A stretch of DNA of 64,000 nucleotides from Alternaria dauci (taxonomy: Eukaryota; Ascomycota; Dothideomycetes; Pleosporales; Pleosporaceae), in assembly GCF_042100115.1 (NCBI RefSeq), contig NC_091273.1, positions 682,001 through 746,000 on the forward strand, given 5' to 3'. A model generated the notes under the pieces. That model was not told where the DNA came from, searched no databases, and saw only the letters and a program-made list of their open reading frames with translations. Below are positions 23,022 to 34,978 of the stretch, piece by piece. The translations under genes and the position numbers were made by a program. Position 1 is the stretch's first letter; every line of letters begins with the position of its first letter.

Positions 23022-23675
23022 CCTGTTGTGCTCGCTTCACCCCAGCAGGTTTGCAATATTGAGTAAAGCGCAAATCTCAACCACAATATGTGGTCTACCG
23101 ATACGCGAAGGATGTTACACAAGAGATGGGAGGCTGCGTAAACGATGGCCAAATATAATTACTGTATCTTCCTTCCGTTGGCCTGAGCTGAGACAGACGG
23201 ACTTAGAGGGTTTGGTGAGCGTAGACGGCGGCGCTGGAGAGGGCGAATAGACGGACACCTGCGTACGGGACACGGTCGCTAGGCAAACATCGCTCCTGTA
23301 CATGTAGGCCAGTGCCAAAATGAAATGGATGCTCTGTCAGTATCATGTGAGAACAGAGTGTGTTTGCCATGCCCGCGGTAGAAACAATCAGCTACAACAT
23401 TTTGGAGACATCGGTCAGTGCGGACCATGCTCTTCCAGTCAGCCACATTGCACACACGGTGTCTTGCGACAAACCCGCAGGGCTGAGGCGCATCTGGACA
23501 TCTGATAGTGGTATCCACTGACTACTGTTTTGAGCCGAGATAATGATTTTCCAACCTCATCGCTCTTCCGTCTTCATTAGGGCATCCAAGTCGTCGCGTC
23601 ATGAACCTGATGCTCCACCATATCTTACATCCATAGTATACAGGCAAAACAGGATCTCGGGACCCAGGTATATGT
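23022..23675. other. Intergenic
   Basis: Promoter of the disordered protein gene and 3' flank of the next minus-strand gene. No gene seen. Confidence 0.5.
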
Positions 23676-24221
23676 TCACTCCTTCTTCCCACCATCGCCT
23701 TTCCCTTTCTTATCCCAATTCCAAACCTCCCAGATCTGTTCAAAGATCATGTCCCCATAACTCTTTCCCTCCTCGATCGCCTTCTTCTCTTCCTCGAGTC
23801 TTCTCTCTTTCCACCCTTCCTCCTCATCACCCATCCATATTTTCCCCAGTATACTCTTCTCTTGTCCCTCCTTGCGCTCCAGTGTCTTTCTACTCTTCTC
23901 CCTCTCCTCCTGCAATATCTTCTGCATCTCTTTGGCGCGTTCCGTCGGTAGTTCCATTGTTCGCATCGGGCTGAGGTTTTGGACGAGGCCGCGGCCTGTA
24001 CGTAGGGTTATGAGGTGGTCGGCTGAGAGGTAGAAGCCGATTCCTAGGGAGAATGTGTAGAGGTCTAGTTTTCGGGGCGGCATGGCGGCGATTATTGGAC
24101 ATAGAACAAGGCCGCCGATGGCTAGGTTGCGTGTTATGCGTTGGTAGCGGGCTTGTTGTTCGAGGGCTAGGCGTTCTTCTGGTGGTATGGGCATATTTTG
24201 TATGGGGGTTGGAGTCGCCAT
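23676..24221 (-). CDS. Small two-TM membrane protein (fungal 'rhomboid family' type)
   Basis: Single exon, 181 aa from the ATG at 24221. The N-terminus MATPTPIQNMPIPPEERLAL leads to two hydrophobic segments (about residues 32-49 and 54-72) and then a long charged helical tail rich in Glu/Lys (about 95-160). Fungal homologues of this pattern are commonly labelled rhomboid family membrane proteins, but I see no Ser-His rhomboid active site, so proteolysis is unlikely. Topology suggests an organelle membrane. The frame stays open upstream to 24575, but that extension lacks protein-like features. Confidence 0.78.
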   Translation of the reverse strand: MATPTPIQNMPIPPEERLALEQQARYQRITRNLAIGGLVLCPIIAAMPPRKLDLYTFSLGIGFYLSADHLITLRTGRGLVQNLSPMRTMELPTERAKEMQKILQEEREKSRKTLERKEGQEKSILGKIWMGDEEEGWKERRLEEEKKAIEEGKSYGDMIFEQIWEVWNWDKKGKGDGGKKE

Positions 24222-24616
24222 CTTGGAGTTTGTGGTTGCGCGGTCAAGTTCAGATGCAAAGTATAGGCCGGCAAGTAGTTTGCGCACGTCTTGTAGGTCG
24301 ACTTGACGTCTGGACAAGGTGATGGCAGGGCAATTCAGCGGGCGCGACGTCGAAAAGTTCAATGATGCAAAGACGGCGGTTAGCTCCCGCCTCGGCTGCA
24401 GCTTCCTCTTCGGAGCGGAGGTGCTGCGGAGAACTCGAAGTGAACGCAAGCCATGTGCAGTACATAAGAAATATGCATTAGAACTGTGTATAAGCCGAGT
24501 GCGCCCTGAAATGCGCGGTCGTCCAAGTCCCAAGTCCATTCCACCATTTTCCCTGTCCTGGCCCCCCATGCACAACCGATATCTTACAACACGCGCCTGC
24601 TTGCATCTATATTTTG
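24222..24616. other. Intergenic
   Basis: Between two tandem minus-strand genes; it should hold the promoter of the two-TM gene. The reading-frame extension here is not supported as coding. Confidence 0.5.
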
Positions 24617-25423
24617 TTAACGGTGAAACTTCCGCCTCTTGACATCAACTCTGTCTTCGAATCGTGGATCCTGTTCTCTCGCTGGCTCATCCTCTTTCCT
24701 TTTGCCCAGCCCCTCGAAAGCTCCACTGCTCCTCAGCCGTTTGGTTGGGGTTCTTTCATGCTCACTCGCACTATATCCGCCTTTTGACCCTTCCTCGTCT
24801 GTACCGGCTGGCCCTTCTGACGTGGGCTCCTCCTCGTACGAATCAAACTTTCGCTTCTGCGCCGTGCTCGGAGTCTGCATCAAGCGTCGTAAGCGGTTCT
24901 CTTGCAGCCGCCTATTCACTTCCTCTGTGACATCGACATGTTGAACAACATATGTGTCTTCGATCTTTGTTCGCTTTGCGCGTGGCGTCGCTGACTGGTC
25001 TACGAGAGGAGATATGGCATGGGCGCTAGGAGTCGGGGTCTGCGCAACCGGGGTCTCTGCAGGACGCTTCGCGCCTTCGATACTGAGGCGCTTGTTTGAA
25101 GTCTTGACCTGTCGCGTGTGAGTCTGGCATTTCGGGCGCATCTGGCATAGCACACCTTCTTCTTCTCAGCCAGACCCTCGTCCTCGAGCTGGTCCCTAAA
25201 TCTCTTCATGTCGTCCTGCAATCTGCCTGACTTGTTTCGCAGCGATAAAAGGTCCGCGGAGAGCCAGTCCGGGGCATTGTGATCCGTCGCATCGAGCGTC
25301 TCGTTGAGAAACAGTAGTTGTGCGCGCAAATGCTCAATGTGTTTGTCAAAGTCCTGAAGATCGAATGAGAAATGTGATGGAAGTGGTAATCATGTGAATT
25401 ACCTCGAGCGACAGCTTCGCCAT
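24617..25423 (-). CDS. Coiled-coil, Arg/Lys-rich nuclear-type protein
   Basis: Three exons: 25403-25423 (only seven codons, MAKLSLE), 25156-25353, 24617-25108; introns 49 and 47 bp; 236 aa. The N-terminal 75 residues look helical (DFDKHIEHLRAQLLFLNETL; DDMKRFRDQLEDE). The rest is Ser/Thr/Glu/Lys-rich with several basic clusters (PRAKRTK, KRRKFHR at the end) that suggest nuclear localisation. No known domain is recognised; a chromatin or kinetochore accessory protein is possible but unsupported. Confidence 0.75.
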
Positions 25424-26000
25424 TTTAGTGGCAGTAGCTTGAAGACGAACAAGGACAGAGGCTTGCAGGAGACTTGAACATTAGTTGCAGAGTCCCGAGC
25501 ACTTGGACCCCCAGTTCCGATCGGAACCGGAACGAGCATTTTGGGATCACGCCTCTTAACCACCAAGGAGCAACATGATAGGTGGAGACTAGGATTAGAT
25601 AGGTGCATGACGCTAGTTCCGGACTGCTGAAAACTATTCATACAATGCTGAGGTTGTAATTATGATGGCAACTTTAGTAGTCGGTATGCCTCTTGCCTCA
25701 TACCATCCTGTACATACATGATATTGCATGCCTCCATGTGATCTCCCGTCCTTCATGAACACTCACTCTGCATACGGCATGGCTGAAGATCGCACTTCTG
25801 GTTCAAGTTACTTGCATCGCGCCACTGCTGCTATGCGTCGAAGACCAAGCTCCGTGTCCATGGAAGCGAGGCGCCGGCAATGTGAAGGATTGTTCTCCTC
25901 TTGTTGTGGGCGCATGCGACTCCCACCTTTGGACTGGGTACCTAGGTAGATTTCGCTATTGGCGAACGGCGGAAAGACAAATTGAACAGTCCAGCCATAC
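25424..26000. other. Intergenic
   Basis: Promoter of the coiled-coil gene and 3' flank of the next minus-strand gene. No gene seen. Confidence 0.5.
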
Positions 26001-26541
26001 TCAACCTTCGTCTTCGCCAAATGTAAGCTTGACAGCTTTGGTCTTCTTCTTGGGCTTTTTCGCAGGTTTTGCGTCCGGCTTCTTCACGCCTGTCTCTTCG
26101 TCCTCCTTGCTCTCGCCCTGATCTTCACCGATGATTTTTCCTGCCTTGCGCTTCTTTCCATTTGCGCCAACTTCAGCAATCTTGTCTTTTGATTGTGAGG
26201 TAGAATCGCCGTCTTTCTTCTTCCCAACCTCATCGGCGGCCGTCTCTTCCTCTTCTTTACCATCTTTACCAGAGACGAGCGCATCATACTCCTCTTTGCT
26301 TAGTGACTGGTTTGTCTCTTCCATGACATAAGTAGGTGCGTCATCCTCGTCGTCGTCTTTCTTCATCCTTTTGTTCCTGGCGATGGGATGTTCATGACGA
26401 GCCGTGTCACCACTGGTGAGCTGGCCACGCAGGCGTTGCAAGAAAGCTGGCTGTGAATTGTCTGTGACAAGTTAGCAGTATCGCAACGCTGGAGTGAACG
26501 CGCTCACCGAAATGGAGGTCCTTTGCTTTGAAGTTACTCAT
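26001..26541 (-). CDS. DUF4604 / KIAA1143-like small charged protein
   Basis: Two exons, 26508-26541 and 26001-26461, with a 46-bp intron; 164 aa. The N-terminus has the family pattern: PAFLQRLRGQL (about residues 16-26), then DDEDDAPTYVME (about 47-58) and SLSKEEYDALVSG. The remainder is Lys/Glu-rich, ending KKTKAVKLTFGEDEG. Members are small, highly charged and probably nuclear, of unknown function. The assignment rests on motif order; the low-complexity tail adds nothing. Confidence 0.78.
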
Positions 26542-27201
26542 GGTGATTGCAATGCAAGGGATGCCGACACGACATGCACGTAAGGCCTAGATTGGACGCC
26601 TGGCTGAATGTCGTGTCGATCGCTTAGCGGCAACTTTCCGTGCGGCTACTCCAACGCCTTGGCTGTGGGGATCCTTGGGATATACTTTCAATCTACAGTT
26701 TCTATCTCAGAGTCGGTTCACACTCGTCCAGCCCCCGAGTTGCATTGGCGTGTGAAGGTGCATTCCCAGAATGTATTGGTCCGCTGCACCTGCTATCAGT
26801 GTCTGTGCTAAAGCGCTTGGCGCGTCACCACCGACAGGGAACATGTCAACTAGCACATCTCGAAACGCATACGCAATCGTCGGCCGCTAATAATTTACAT
26901 TCAACGACCCTTTTCCCTCCTTTTACTCCGCCAGGGTCACAATCTTGAGCCTATCGCGCCAGTGACCAACCACCCACCATTGTCGCACGCCCATCTGGAG
27001 TCACGACCCACACGCTCGTTATCGATCAAGCTCCCCAGCTTGAACACGTCGCCCTTTCCTCGTCCACAGCCGTCGCGCTCATCTACCACTCTCCTAAACG
27101 CCACGAACTCACTTCGCACCGCCTGCGACTGGTCCATAGAGGGACAGAACTGCCATTGGCAGGGAACACATTTCAGGAGCCGCCATCGCTAGGGCGCCAC
27201 T
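26542..27201. promoter_or_regulatory. Divergent intergenic region
   Basis: 660 bp between the start of the DUF4604-like gene (-) and the start of the GT15 gene (+), so it must carry both promoters. No specific element is identified. Confidence 0.5.
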
Positions 27202-28839
27202 ATGGGCTTCTTGCAAGATATGACGAAGAGGCTACAGACCTCGAAAGACAAGATGGACACATTTGACGACCTACCGCGCCGCAACGAGAAGACCTCGTCG
27301 CGGCTGTCCTTCTTTCGACGTAGGATACGACTGAAGGGGAGCTCATCCGTCTCGATACCTCTGGGCCTGGTGCTTCTGTTCCCGTGTCTCGTTATAATAA
27401 TAATCATAATCCTGTTCGTAAAGTCGCCAGACTCGCAGGGCATCATGAACATGCCAGCTGGCGGCCCACCATCAATAAGGTAAGAGGATTTGCTCTCCCA
27501 CAGCACGGAACCAGCAACTAACATTGCGCAGGCGGATAAGCGAAAAGTACGACAAGCCATTCGCAGTTGGCTGTCTCGAGCCACAGGTCAACGGACCCCG
27601 GGCAAACGCCGCAATCGTAGTCCTGGCGAGGAACAAGGAGCTAGAGGGTGTCATACAGTCGGTCAAGTCGCTGGAGAGACACTTCAACCGGTGGTTTCAC
27701 TACCCATACGTCTTCCTCAACGACGGAGATTTCAACGAGACGTTCAGAGAGACTGTTTTAAGCCACGTCAGTGGTTCGGTCGAGTTTGGCAAAATACCTC
27801 CAGAGCAATGGGGCTTCCCCGACTGGGTAGATCCAGAGGTTTACAAGGAGGGAATCGCCAAGCAAGGTGACCGCGCCATCATGTACGGCGGTATGGAGAG
27901 CTACCATCACATGTGCCGGTTCTACTCAGGGTACGTTTTCGAGCACCAATTGTTCTGTCTTCCACTAACATCCGCAGCCAATTCTACAAACACGAGCTAC
28001 TCGCAAAGTATGAGTGGTATTGGCGTCTCGAACCCGAAATCAAATTCTTCTGCGACATCACATACGATCCGTTTATCCACATGATTCGAAACAAGAAGAC
28101 GTACGGCTTCACCATTGCAGTCAAGGAACTGAGAGAGACGGTGCCCAACATCTGGAGATACGCGTCAGCATACAAGCGGAACAACAACCTGACATCGAAA
28201 GGCATGTGGGAAATGTTTGTGGAGAAGCCGGAGAAGAAGGACGAGGAACTCAAGACCGAGCCTAAGAAGAAGAAGAGTTTCTTTCCTCAGGATATCATGG
28301 ACACCGAGTTCGGCACAGAGGCCATGCCGGACATCCACCCCGAAAACATGGAGGGCGAATCATACAACATGTGTCATTTCTGGAGCAACTTTGAAATCGC
28401 CAATCTCAACTGGTTCCGGAGCAAGGAATACAACGACTTCTTCGAGCTGATGGATCGTAGCGGTGGCTTCTGGATGGAGAGGTGGGGAGATGCGCCTATC
28501 CACTCGCTGGCCGTTGGAGCACTACTTGGCCCTGAGGATATTCACTACTTCCGCGATTTCGGATACCGGCATACCACGATTCAGCATTGTCCTGCCAATG
28601 CGCCCGCACGACAGCTCACGCGCGAGCCATACCTAGAGAAGACAACACTTGACGAGACGGAGCGACTGGAAGAAGACAAGTACTGGGCACAATATGACCC
28701 TGTCAAAGAAAACGGTGTCGGCTGTCGCTGCAGATGCGACACGGACATTGTCGACGTTGAAGGCAAAGAAGGGTCATGTCTTACGGAGTGGGTTGAAGTT
28801 GCTGGAGGCTGGGCATCGCCTGGACCAGACGGGCCATGA
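27202..28839 (+). CDS. Alpha-1,2-mannosyltransferase, GT15 (KRE2/MNT1/KTR family)
   Basis: Golgi type II glycosyltransferase that extends O- and N-linked mannans from GDP-mannose. Exons 27202-27479, 27532-27930, 27978-28839; introns 52 and 47 bp; 512 aa, slightly long for the family. The signal anchor lies near residues 52-74. The catalytic domain begins about residue 120 (ARNKELEGVIQSVKSLERHF, FHYPYVFLNDGDF), with the diagnostic YNMCHFWSNFEIANLNWFRS near residue 370 containing the presumed nucleophile Glu. A Lys/Glu-rich insert (about 320-345) interrupts the domain. Cysteines near the end (GVGCRCRCDTD) fit the family. Which KTR subgroup it belongs to is not resolved. Confidence 0.94.
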
Positions 28840-29561
28840 TCTCTTCTCGCGTGGTATTATATCAGCTTCGTGCTATTGTTTTGCGGGAGCATCAGCATGT
28901 ACTGCTTTTTCGAGTAAGGCGTCAGGTGTTGGTATTGCATACGGGTTGGGCAGCCCTTCACTAGAGTATCAGGACTACGGGGGCGTCGTGAAAGCGCCTG
29001 CTGACTGCGCATATTGGTAGATGCAGCACACGAAAACGAAAACGAATAAGTCGAAAACACTAATATTGGTCTGGCTGCCGTGAATCAGTCACTGCGCTGT
29101 GTGTGGCTCCGTGATCGCCCGCAGTCGGAGAGCGCCCACTTGATTGTATGCACATGTGAACCATGTCCCGTATCTTATCGCTTACTTACTACATGGCCTG
29201 CGGGGTATATCCCCATTGGCATCCCACCTAAGCACCTAAGCCCTACCGTCCCATCAGCACCCTGTCGTCACCACAACTCGCACTTGCTTGATGATTCACT
29301 CACATTCACTGCGAACATCTCAAGCAGACGTTGAATTATCTACAGTGCCCAACTTGGTATGTGTGCTGTTATCTGCCCCGCGCGGTCTCCACTCCTCCCG
29401 AAGGCCCCCATACGCGCTTCGCCCGCAGCTAGTTAGGCAGCGTCCACCTGGTGCCCACCACAACCACCTCCCCTTGGCCGCTCCGCCTCCCCTCCTTCAC
29501 CACACTCGCATCTCTCTGAACCTCTGCGCACTCACTAAGCGTTCCATGAACACGAGCTAAC
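28840..29561. other. Intergenic
   Basis: 3' flank of GT15 and promoter/leader of the next plus-strand gene; pyrimidine-rich at 29380-29520. No gene seen. Confidence 0.5.
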
Positions 29562-31802
29562 ATGTCCTGCAGCGAACCTGATCAGTCTCAAGATTTAGAG
29601 TTCCCTCCGGTTCAAGTTGATCGCTCACTTACTAGGCTCGATCTTGAAACACTCATGATGAGGTCGACGCAACGTCGGCAGCCAGAAGAGGCGGGCAGCA
29701 CCCTCGATGACAGCAGCTATGATCTGCTGGGCGACGGCATCATTGACATGTCCGACGACGAAGCACACACTGAGTCCATCGCGTCCACCGACGGTCCTAC
29801 CCCAGATGACACGTCCGACGACTTCAGTGATGACGACGCCGAGTTCGAAACGGGCGAGCGAGGCCTACAAGATAGCACGTACTCCTCGCACGCCGAGCAC
29901 CACGAGCACCCCGCCCAAGTACATCCCATACTGTCCGGCGAAGACTCTAGTTTGACAGAGGTGCCCCCATACCTAAGTGGCAGCATGAGTTCAAGGCATT
30001 TCATACTCCACGAGCGAGCCACAAGCAATGCCGGTGTAATCCAAGGAAGCAGTGTCATAAAGAGCTCAGCGGGTTACACAGACGAGCTTCCGCCCGTGTT
30101 CCAGCGTTATGGTTGCAAGGAGATCAGGTTGTCGGTCAAGGCAGCCTTGTCTCACCAACCTCTTACCACGCCCGACACGTACCGCATACTTTACATTGGT
30201 AGTGGAAGGTGGGCAGAAGGCACCATCACGTCCAAGATTGGCGCGGCACTCGCTGCCTACCCTAATACCTCGAAAACAGTCATGGTCCGCGGCCAGGTCG
30301 AGCCATACGCTCCAGTCCCGCATACTGACCGTTGTGTCAAGATGGAGATCCGCAAGTCTGGCCAGAAGTCACACGTTGTCGTGGTCATCGAAGATGGTCG
30401 CCAGCTCGTGTTCGGTTCTGGCGCGTCTGCTCGCTCGCCAGATCAACCAGACCTTGTCGTCCTATGCCACCCAAGCGTCCCTGACCACACTGCTGACAAG
30501 CAAGATCTTGCATCTGCCAAGGAAGTATTTGATCGCGAAGCAATTCCATGCATCGAACTTGCTGAGACTAACCCATTCGGGGCTGGATCTTCTGTTGACG
30601 AGAACACGTCGTTGCGGTTATGCGTAGAGGGCCGGGAGAACCCAAACACTGACTACGAGCTAAAGGAAGTGCTGCCTCTTGACATCCACCAATTCGACCA
30701 ACTTGAGCCATCCCAGCTTAATCGCCATCTCGCACTGATCAGTCCTCATCTAGCGACGGCCCAACAGGCAAAGGCTCCCACTGCCCGTAAATCGTGGCTC
30801 GGCGACAAGACCCATGCCAATGTGAAGAAGATCAGTCCGCATTTACACTGGGCCAGGTGGCTAGTATCTGCCATTGTTCTTTTCGCCCTCGTTCCTGCAC
30901 TGCTTCAGCGTACAGCCTACCTTCCTATGCTCTACGAGAAAGTATCGCAGATTCAGTCGGTGTCACCAGCTGTGACTGAGACGCAGAGCATCATGTCCAC
31001 AATCACACCCATAGCGGCAGTGTCTTCAAGCGCGGCTCACTCCCCATTGTCATCTTCTACTTCAACTCCGGCGGCACTTCAAGGAGGGCTCACCATCGTT
31101 CCCCCTCAGCAGAAGCAGCCTAACCGAAAGCCAAAGGCGAAAACCGACCAAGTTGCACGTTTCGAGATTCAGACCACTGGGGACCATCAGTTCATTTTAC
31201 GCCCTTCAAAGGCATTTACCTCAAGCCGGAAGAAGCCTCAGCTCCAGATTCATGTTTCTCGCCAGTCTGAAGAGGTTCCAGCCCGCTACAACCGAACCAT
31301 CACTGGCGAGTACATTGTCGATCTAGAACAGCAATACCGCTTCGACAAGTTCAACGTCAGTATTGCTACACACTCAAAGCCTCTTCTACGGCAGTCGTTT
31401 GAAGTGATGCTGGGACATAACAAGAGCGCACTGGGTCAATTCCTCGACACCGCCAAGTTGAACATGTTCGATACACAGATCGCCCTTCTCAACGTCTCAG
31501 CTACAACGGCACAAGCTATGCAAGCGTACATGGCTGACTTTGATGCATACGCTTCAAAACAACTGCAAGAAACTAAAAACCGACTGGAGGTGAAGATGCG
31601 ACGGGCAAGGCGGATCCCAGAAGCTACATGGATGGGGTTACGAGAGGTAACGGCACCGGTGCGGACGTCGTCAGCGATGAAGAGGGCTAGGATGAATGCT
31701 CTCCGCGTCAGGTGCAAGATGGAAATGGCTGCAGGTCTGTCTGCCAGGGAAGATGGCGAACAGCAGAGCTGGGCCTGTGCAAAGGTACGAGGAGGGGCAT
31801 AA
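29562..31802 (+). CDS. Hypothetical single-pass membrane protein
   Basis: Intronless, 746 aa. The N-terminal third is acidic and Ser/Asp-rich. A compact predicted domain follows at about residues 180-390 (TYRILYIGSGRWAEGTITSK; SHVVVVIEDGRQLVFGSGAS), a putative ligand-binding or enzyme-like fold that I do not recognise. One membrane span is at about 429-448 (ARWLVSAIVLFALVPALL). The C-terminal half has a Ser/Pro linker, a beta-rich stretch (about 530-620) and a helical Arg-rich region near 660-715. Location could be ER or nuclear envelope. Function unknown. Confidence 0.8.
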   Translation: MSCSEPDQSQDLEFPPVQVDRSLTRLDLETLMMRSTQRRQPEEAGSTLDDSSYDLLGDGIIDMSDDEAHTESIASTDGPTPDDTSDDFSDDDAEFETGERGLQDSTYSSHAEHHEHPAQVHPILSGEDSSLTEVPPYLSGSMSSRHFILHERATSNAGVIQGSSVIKSSAGYTDELPPVFQRYGCKEIRLSVKAALSHQPLTTPDTYRILYIGSGRWAEGTITSKIGAALAAYPNTSKTVMVRGQVEPYAPVPHTDRCVKMEIRKSGQKSHVVVVIEDGRQLVFGSGASARSPDQPDLVVLCHPSVPDHTADKQDLASAKEVFDREAIPCIELAETNPFGAGSSVDENTSLRLCVEGRENPNTDYELKEVLPLDIHQFDQLEPSQLNRHLALISPHLATAQQAKAPTARKSWLGDKTHANVKKISPHLHWARWLVSAIVLFALVPALLQRTAYLPMLYEKVSQIQSVSPAVTETQSIMSTITPIAAVSSSAAHSPLSSSTSTPAALQGGLTIVPPQQKQPNRKPKAKTDQVARFEIQTTGDHQFILRPSKAFTSSRKKPQLQIHVSRQSEEVPARYNRTITGEYIVDLEQQYRFDKFNVSIATHSKPLLRQSFEVMLGHNKSALGQFLDTAKLNMFDTQIALLNVSATTAQAMQAYMADFDAYASKQLQETKNRLEVKMRRARRIPEATWMGLREVTAPVRTSSAMKRARMNALRVRCKMEMAAGLSAREDGEQQSWACAKVRGGA

Positions 31803-32343
31803 GAGAGGCGGGACGCAGTGGAGGATTTGTTTCGCTTCCTGTACTGTTTTCTTTTGTTTATGCGGCGGCGTATGTAGGACTCGCGGGCAAACATGACGGT
31901 GCAGAGTTATACCCATGGGACTTGATCGGGACACTGGGATGTATGGTGGTGTGACTAGGAGTCGTAGGCTTGTCAAATTCATCATTACAATAGTGGGTCT
32001 ATAGTAGCTTGTTGACTGGCACACAGCCTTGCCCCGTTGTTATTGCAATTGTACGCGCATGTGACATGTATTTTCTTTTTATCATGTGAGCAGCCGACAT
32101 GAGGACTGTTGGCAAATATGGGATGGTGCACCATGTGTCAATTGTGACGGCGCGATGGGCAGGGATGTCACGCACGTCCCTGAACCCAACCAGGTAAGGC
32201 GCGTTCTGGAGGGGCATCCCACTTCCTCAATTTCCAGGCAGGGTGTTGACACAAGAACCCACAAACAACACACCCCTCACCCAACAAGTACGCCGCTCTT
32301 GTCATCACACATATACCCAGATACCACTCATCCATAGCCGAAC
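31803..32343. other. Intergenic
   Basis: 3' flank of the membrane protein and promoter of the RanBP1 gene. A long overlapping minus-strand frame near the start is a shadow. No gene seen. Confidence 0.5.
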
Positions 32344-33263
32344 ATGTCTGAAGCAGCCAAGCCCGACCCCGCCGCGGAGCAGGTCGCCAACCCTGCGGCG
32401 ACTCTTGTGCAGGACGAGACCGCAAAGGTGACGACCGACAAGGCAGCCGACAAGCCTGAGACTAGCACAACCACAGAGAGCAAGGATGACAAGCCCCTCA
32501 CCGAGAAGGCGACAGAAGCAGCAGCTGCAGTAAAGGACAACGTCTTTTCCATGTTTGGTGGCGGCCCCGCAAAGGTCAAGAAGGAAGAGGAGGACGATGT
32601 CAATGAGCCATCAGGTGCCTCGAAGCCCAAGGGCGAGGTACGACTACCATCAAGGCGCTCTCTAGGAAAATCTGACACAGCGACAGGACGAGGACCCCGA
32701 GAACGAGGAGCCCGACGTCGACTTCCAGCCCGTTGTTCACCTCACCGAGAAGGTCGACACCAAGACCAACGAGGAGCTCGAGGAGCAAGTTTTCAAGATG
32801 CGCGCCAAGCTGTTCAAGTTCGATAGGGAATCGCGGGAGTGGAAGGAGCGAGGCACTGGTGACGTCCGGTTGTTGAAGCACAAGGAGAACGGCAAGACCC
32901 GTCTTGTCATGCGACGAGACAAGACACTCAAGGTCTGCGCCAACCACTACGGTATGATACATGGAAGACGGGCGTGAGAGTGAATACTGAGAAGTGCATA
33001 GTTGTCCCCGACATGAAGCTGTCGCCCAACGTAGGCAGCGACCGCAGCTGGGTCTGGAACGCCGCTGCTGATGTTAGCGAGGGCGAGCCCGAGGCTCAGA
33101 CGCTGGCTATTCGTTTCGCCAACAGCGAGAGTAAGTGCTGCGAGATGGCTTTGCGTGGGTAGTAGAATACTGACTATACTTTCCAGACGCCAACCAGTTC
33201 AAGGAGGCTTTTATCAAGGCCCAGCAGGAGAACGAGGCGCTCTTCGGCAAGTCGGAGCAGTAA
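32344..33263 (+). CDS. YRB1: Ran-specific GTPase-activating accessory protein RanBP1
   Basis: Binds Ran-GTP and stimulates RanGAP in the cytoplasm, releasing exported cargo. Exons 32344-32637, 32687-32951, 33002-33130, 33187-33263; introns 49, 50 and 56 bp; 254 aa. The N-terminal 110 residues are a Thr/Glu/Lys-rich disordered tail. The RanBD runs from about 111 ([20 protein letters not shown]) to the end, with [20 protein letters not shown], a typical RanBD core, and [20 protein letters not shown]. The stop follows KSEQ. Length fits fungal orthologues. A neighbouring gene for Taf14 lies 711 bp downstream in the same direction; no functional tie is implied. Confidence 0.94.
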
Positions 33264-33974
33264 ACGGGTCGAGTAATGGCAAGTTGGACGATAGGATGAG
33301 ACATGAAAAGAAGATGGCTTGCACGAACAGTGAAGGATGGTTTGGGACGGTGTCATGCGGCGGTACCACGGTGGTAGAAGAGATTATCCACACCCTGCAC
33401 ATAACTAGATAGTAACTAAATGGCCCGACTACTGTAGTCAACGGCATCCCCCCACGCGAGAGTTATGAGACCATGGGATTTTGCAGTGATGGAATTGATG
33501 TACTGATGACAAGGATGGAATTCCTGTCGTGATTACAAGTCTGGGCGCCTGCTACCCGCAGCCTCACGAGCAATACAAACCGTTGGGCGGATTGGTGTAT
33601 GGCATCTCTCACCTGGTGGTGCAGGCAGGGCAGAAGTGGCTAGCCCTGTCAGGCAGGCTTCCGTGGTCGCGCAGCTTTCAAAGAGCTTGATGGTTTGCGC
33701 CAAGACGAGACCAATTAGTCTCCGTCTCCGCCGCCCCGCGGCCATCTCTCTCAGTTAACTCGCCAAATCAGAGCTCGCGACCCAAGACCAGCCACCGCGC
33801 ATCTCCACGCCTTTTACCTTTACCACACGCGCAACTCTCTCGGTCGCAAAAGACAGACGCCCAGGATCGCGCCCAACTTGAAGTCCCTTTTCATACCACG
33901 ACGGCATATTCTTCCAGTCGGCCACCACCAATTACCGTTGCAGTAGTCCGTCGTCGCGGCGCAAATCAAACAAG
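33264..33974. other. Intergenic
   Basis: Between two tandem plus-strand genes; promoter and leader of the Taf14 gene, with the leader pyrimidine-rich near 33790-33850. No gene seen. Confidence 0.5.
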
Positions 33975-34978
33975 ATGCCTGACGTAAGTTGCAAGCTAGA
34001 GATACGCCGAAAGTCATCGCAGACATGCTAACACTCGCCCAGGTCAAGCGATGGGTCAAGCTCATCACCCACCAGAAGCCCATGTACGTACACCTCACGC
34101 GCAATCGCATGCGCCTGTCCAACCCACGCGTCTACGTGCCAACAGTCGCTAACACGCACCCACAGCGCGGAGCCTTCGCCCGTTGAGGGCTACCCCATGC
34201 GATCATGGAGCATAGAGATCTGGCTGCTAGATGACCAGGGCAACAACGTCATGCCCAACGTCTTCGAGAAGGCTGTCTACAACCTGCACCCTTCATTCGA
34301 GAAGAACAAGCACGGTGAGTGCATCGCATAATGCGCCGTCCGTGGGACATCTCTTACTGACAAGTCACGCAGTCATCAAGAAGCCGCCGTTCCGCATCGA
34401 AGAGAAGGGATGGGGTGAATTCGACATGACCATCGTCCTGACCGCTATTGGCAAGGGCGGCGACCACACGCTCGACCACGACCTCAACTTTCAGGCAGAG
34501 GTCTACGAGGCCAAGCACCAAGTCGTACGTGCCGCAACACCCACATAAATTTACTTTCCCTTACCCGGCAAATCGCTAACCCTCTCTACTGCAGACTTTC
34601 CGTAACCCCAAGCCCGAGCTCCTCGCCCTCCTCGCAGAGTCCGGCCCTGCCGAAGCAAATGGTATGCGCAACAAGGACCAGGCCAAGAAGACGAAGCGAA
34701 GGGACAAGAACGTGGACATGGAGAAGCTTGCCGATGGTCTGCAGAAGCTGGGCGAGGATGACCTGCTACACGTCGTCACCCTGGTACACGACAACAAGAC
34801 TAGCGAGACGTATACTAAGAACGACGTTGAGAGTATGTTTGCATTCTTGAATGTCTACATTAAAGTGATTTTGCTAACAATTTGAACAGACGGCGAGTTC
34901 CATGTCGACCTCTACACCCTACCCGATTCGCTCGTCAAGATGCTCTGGGACTTTACGGCGAGCAAGGTCGAATTATAG
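33975..34978 (+). CDS. TAF14: YEATS-domain protein, Taf14/TFIIF-type subunit
   Basis: Shared subunit of TFIID, TFIIF, SWI/SNF, INO80 and NuA3-type complexes; the YEATS domain reads acylated histone lysines. Six exons: 33975-33983 (only ATG CCT GAC), 34043-34083, 34166-34314, 34373-34524, 34595-34832, 34890-34978; 225 aa. The YEATS core shows VKRWVKLITHQKPI, SWSIEIWLLD, VFEKAVYNLHPSFEKNKH and PPFRIEEKGWGEFDM, where the GWGEF-type motif forms the acyl-lysine pocket. The C-terminus (EFHVDLYTLPDSLVKMLWDF) is the NET-like ET-binding helix domain of Taf14. No frameshift or lost residue is seen. Confidence 0.95.

Noticed and set aside
24222..24575. N-terminal extension of the two-TM membrane protein
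   Set aside because: The extension is low in protein character and would place the known-looking MATPTP start internally.
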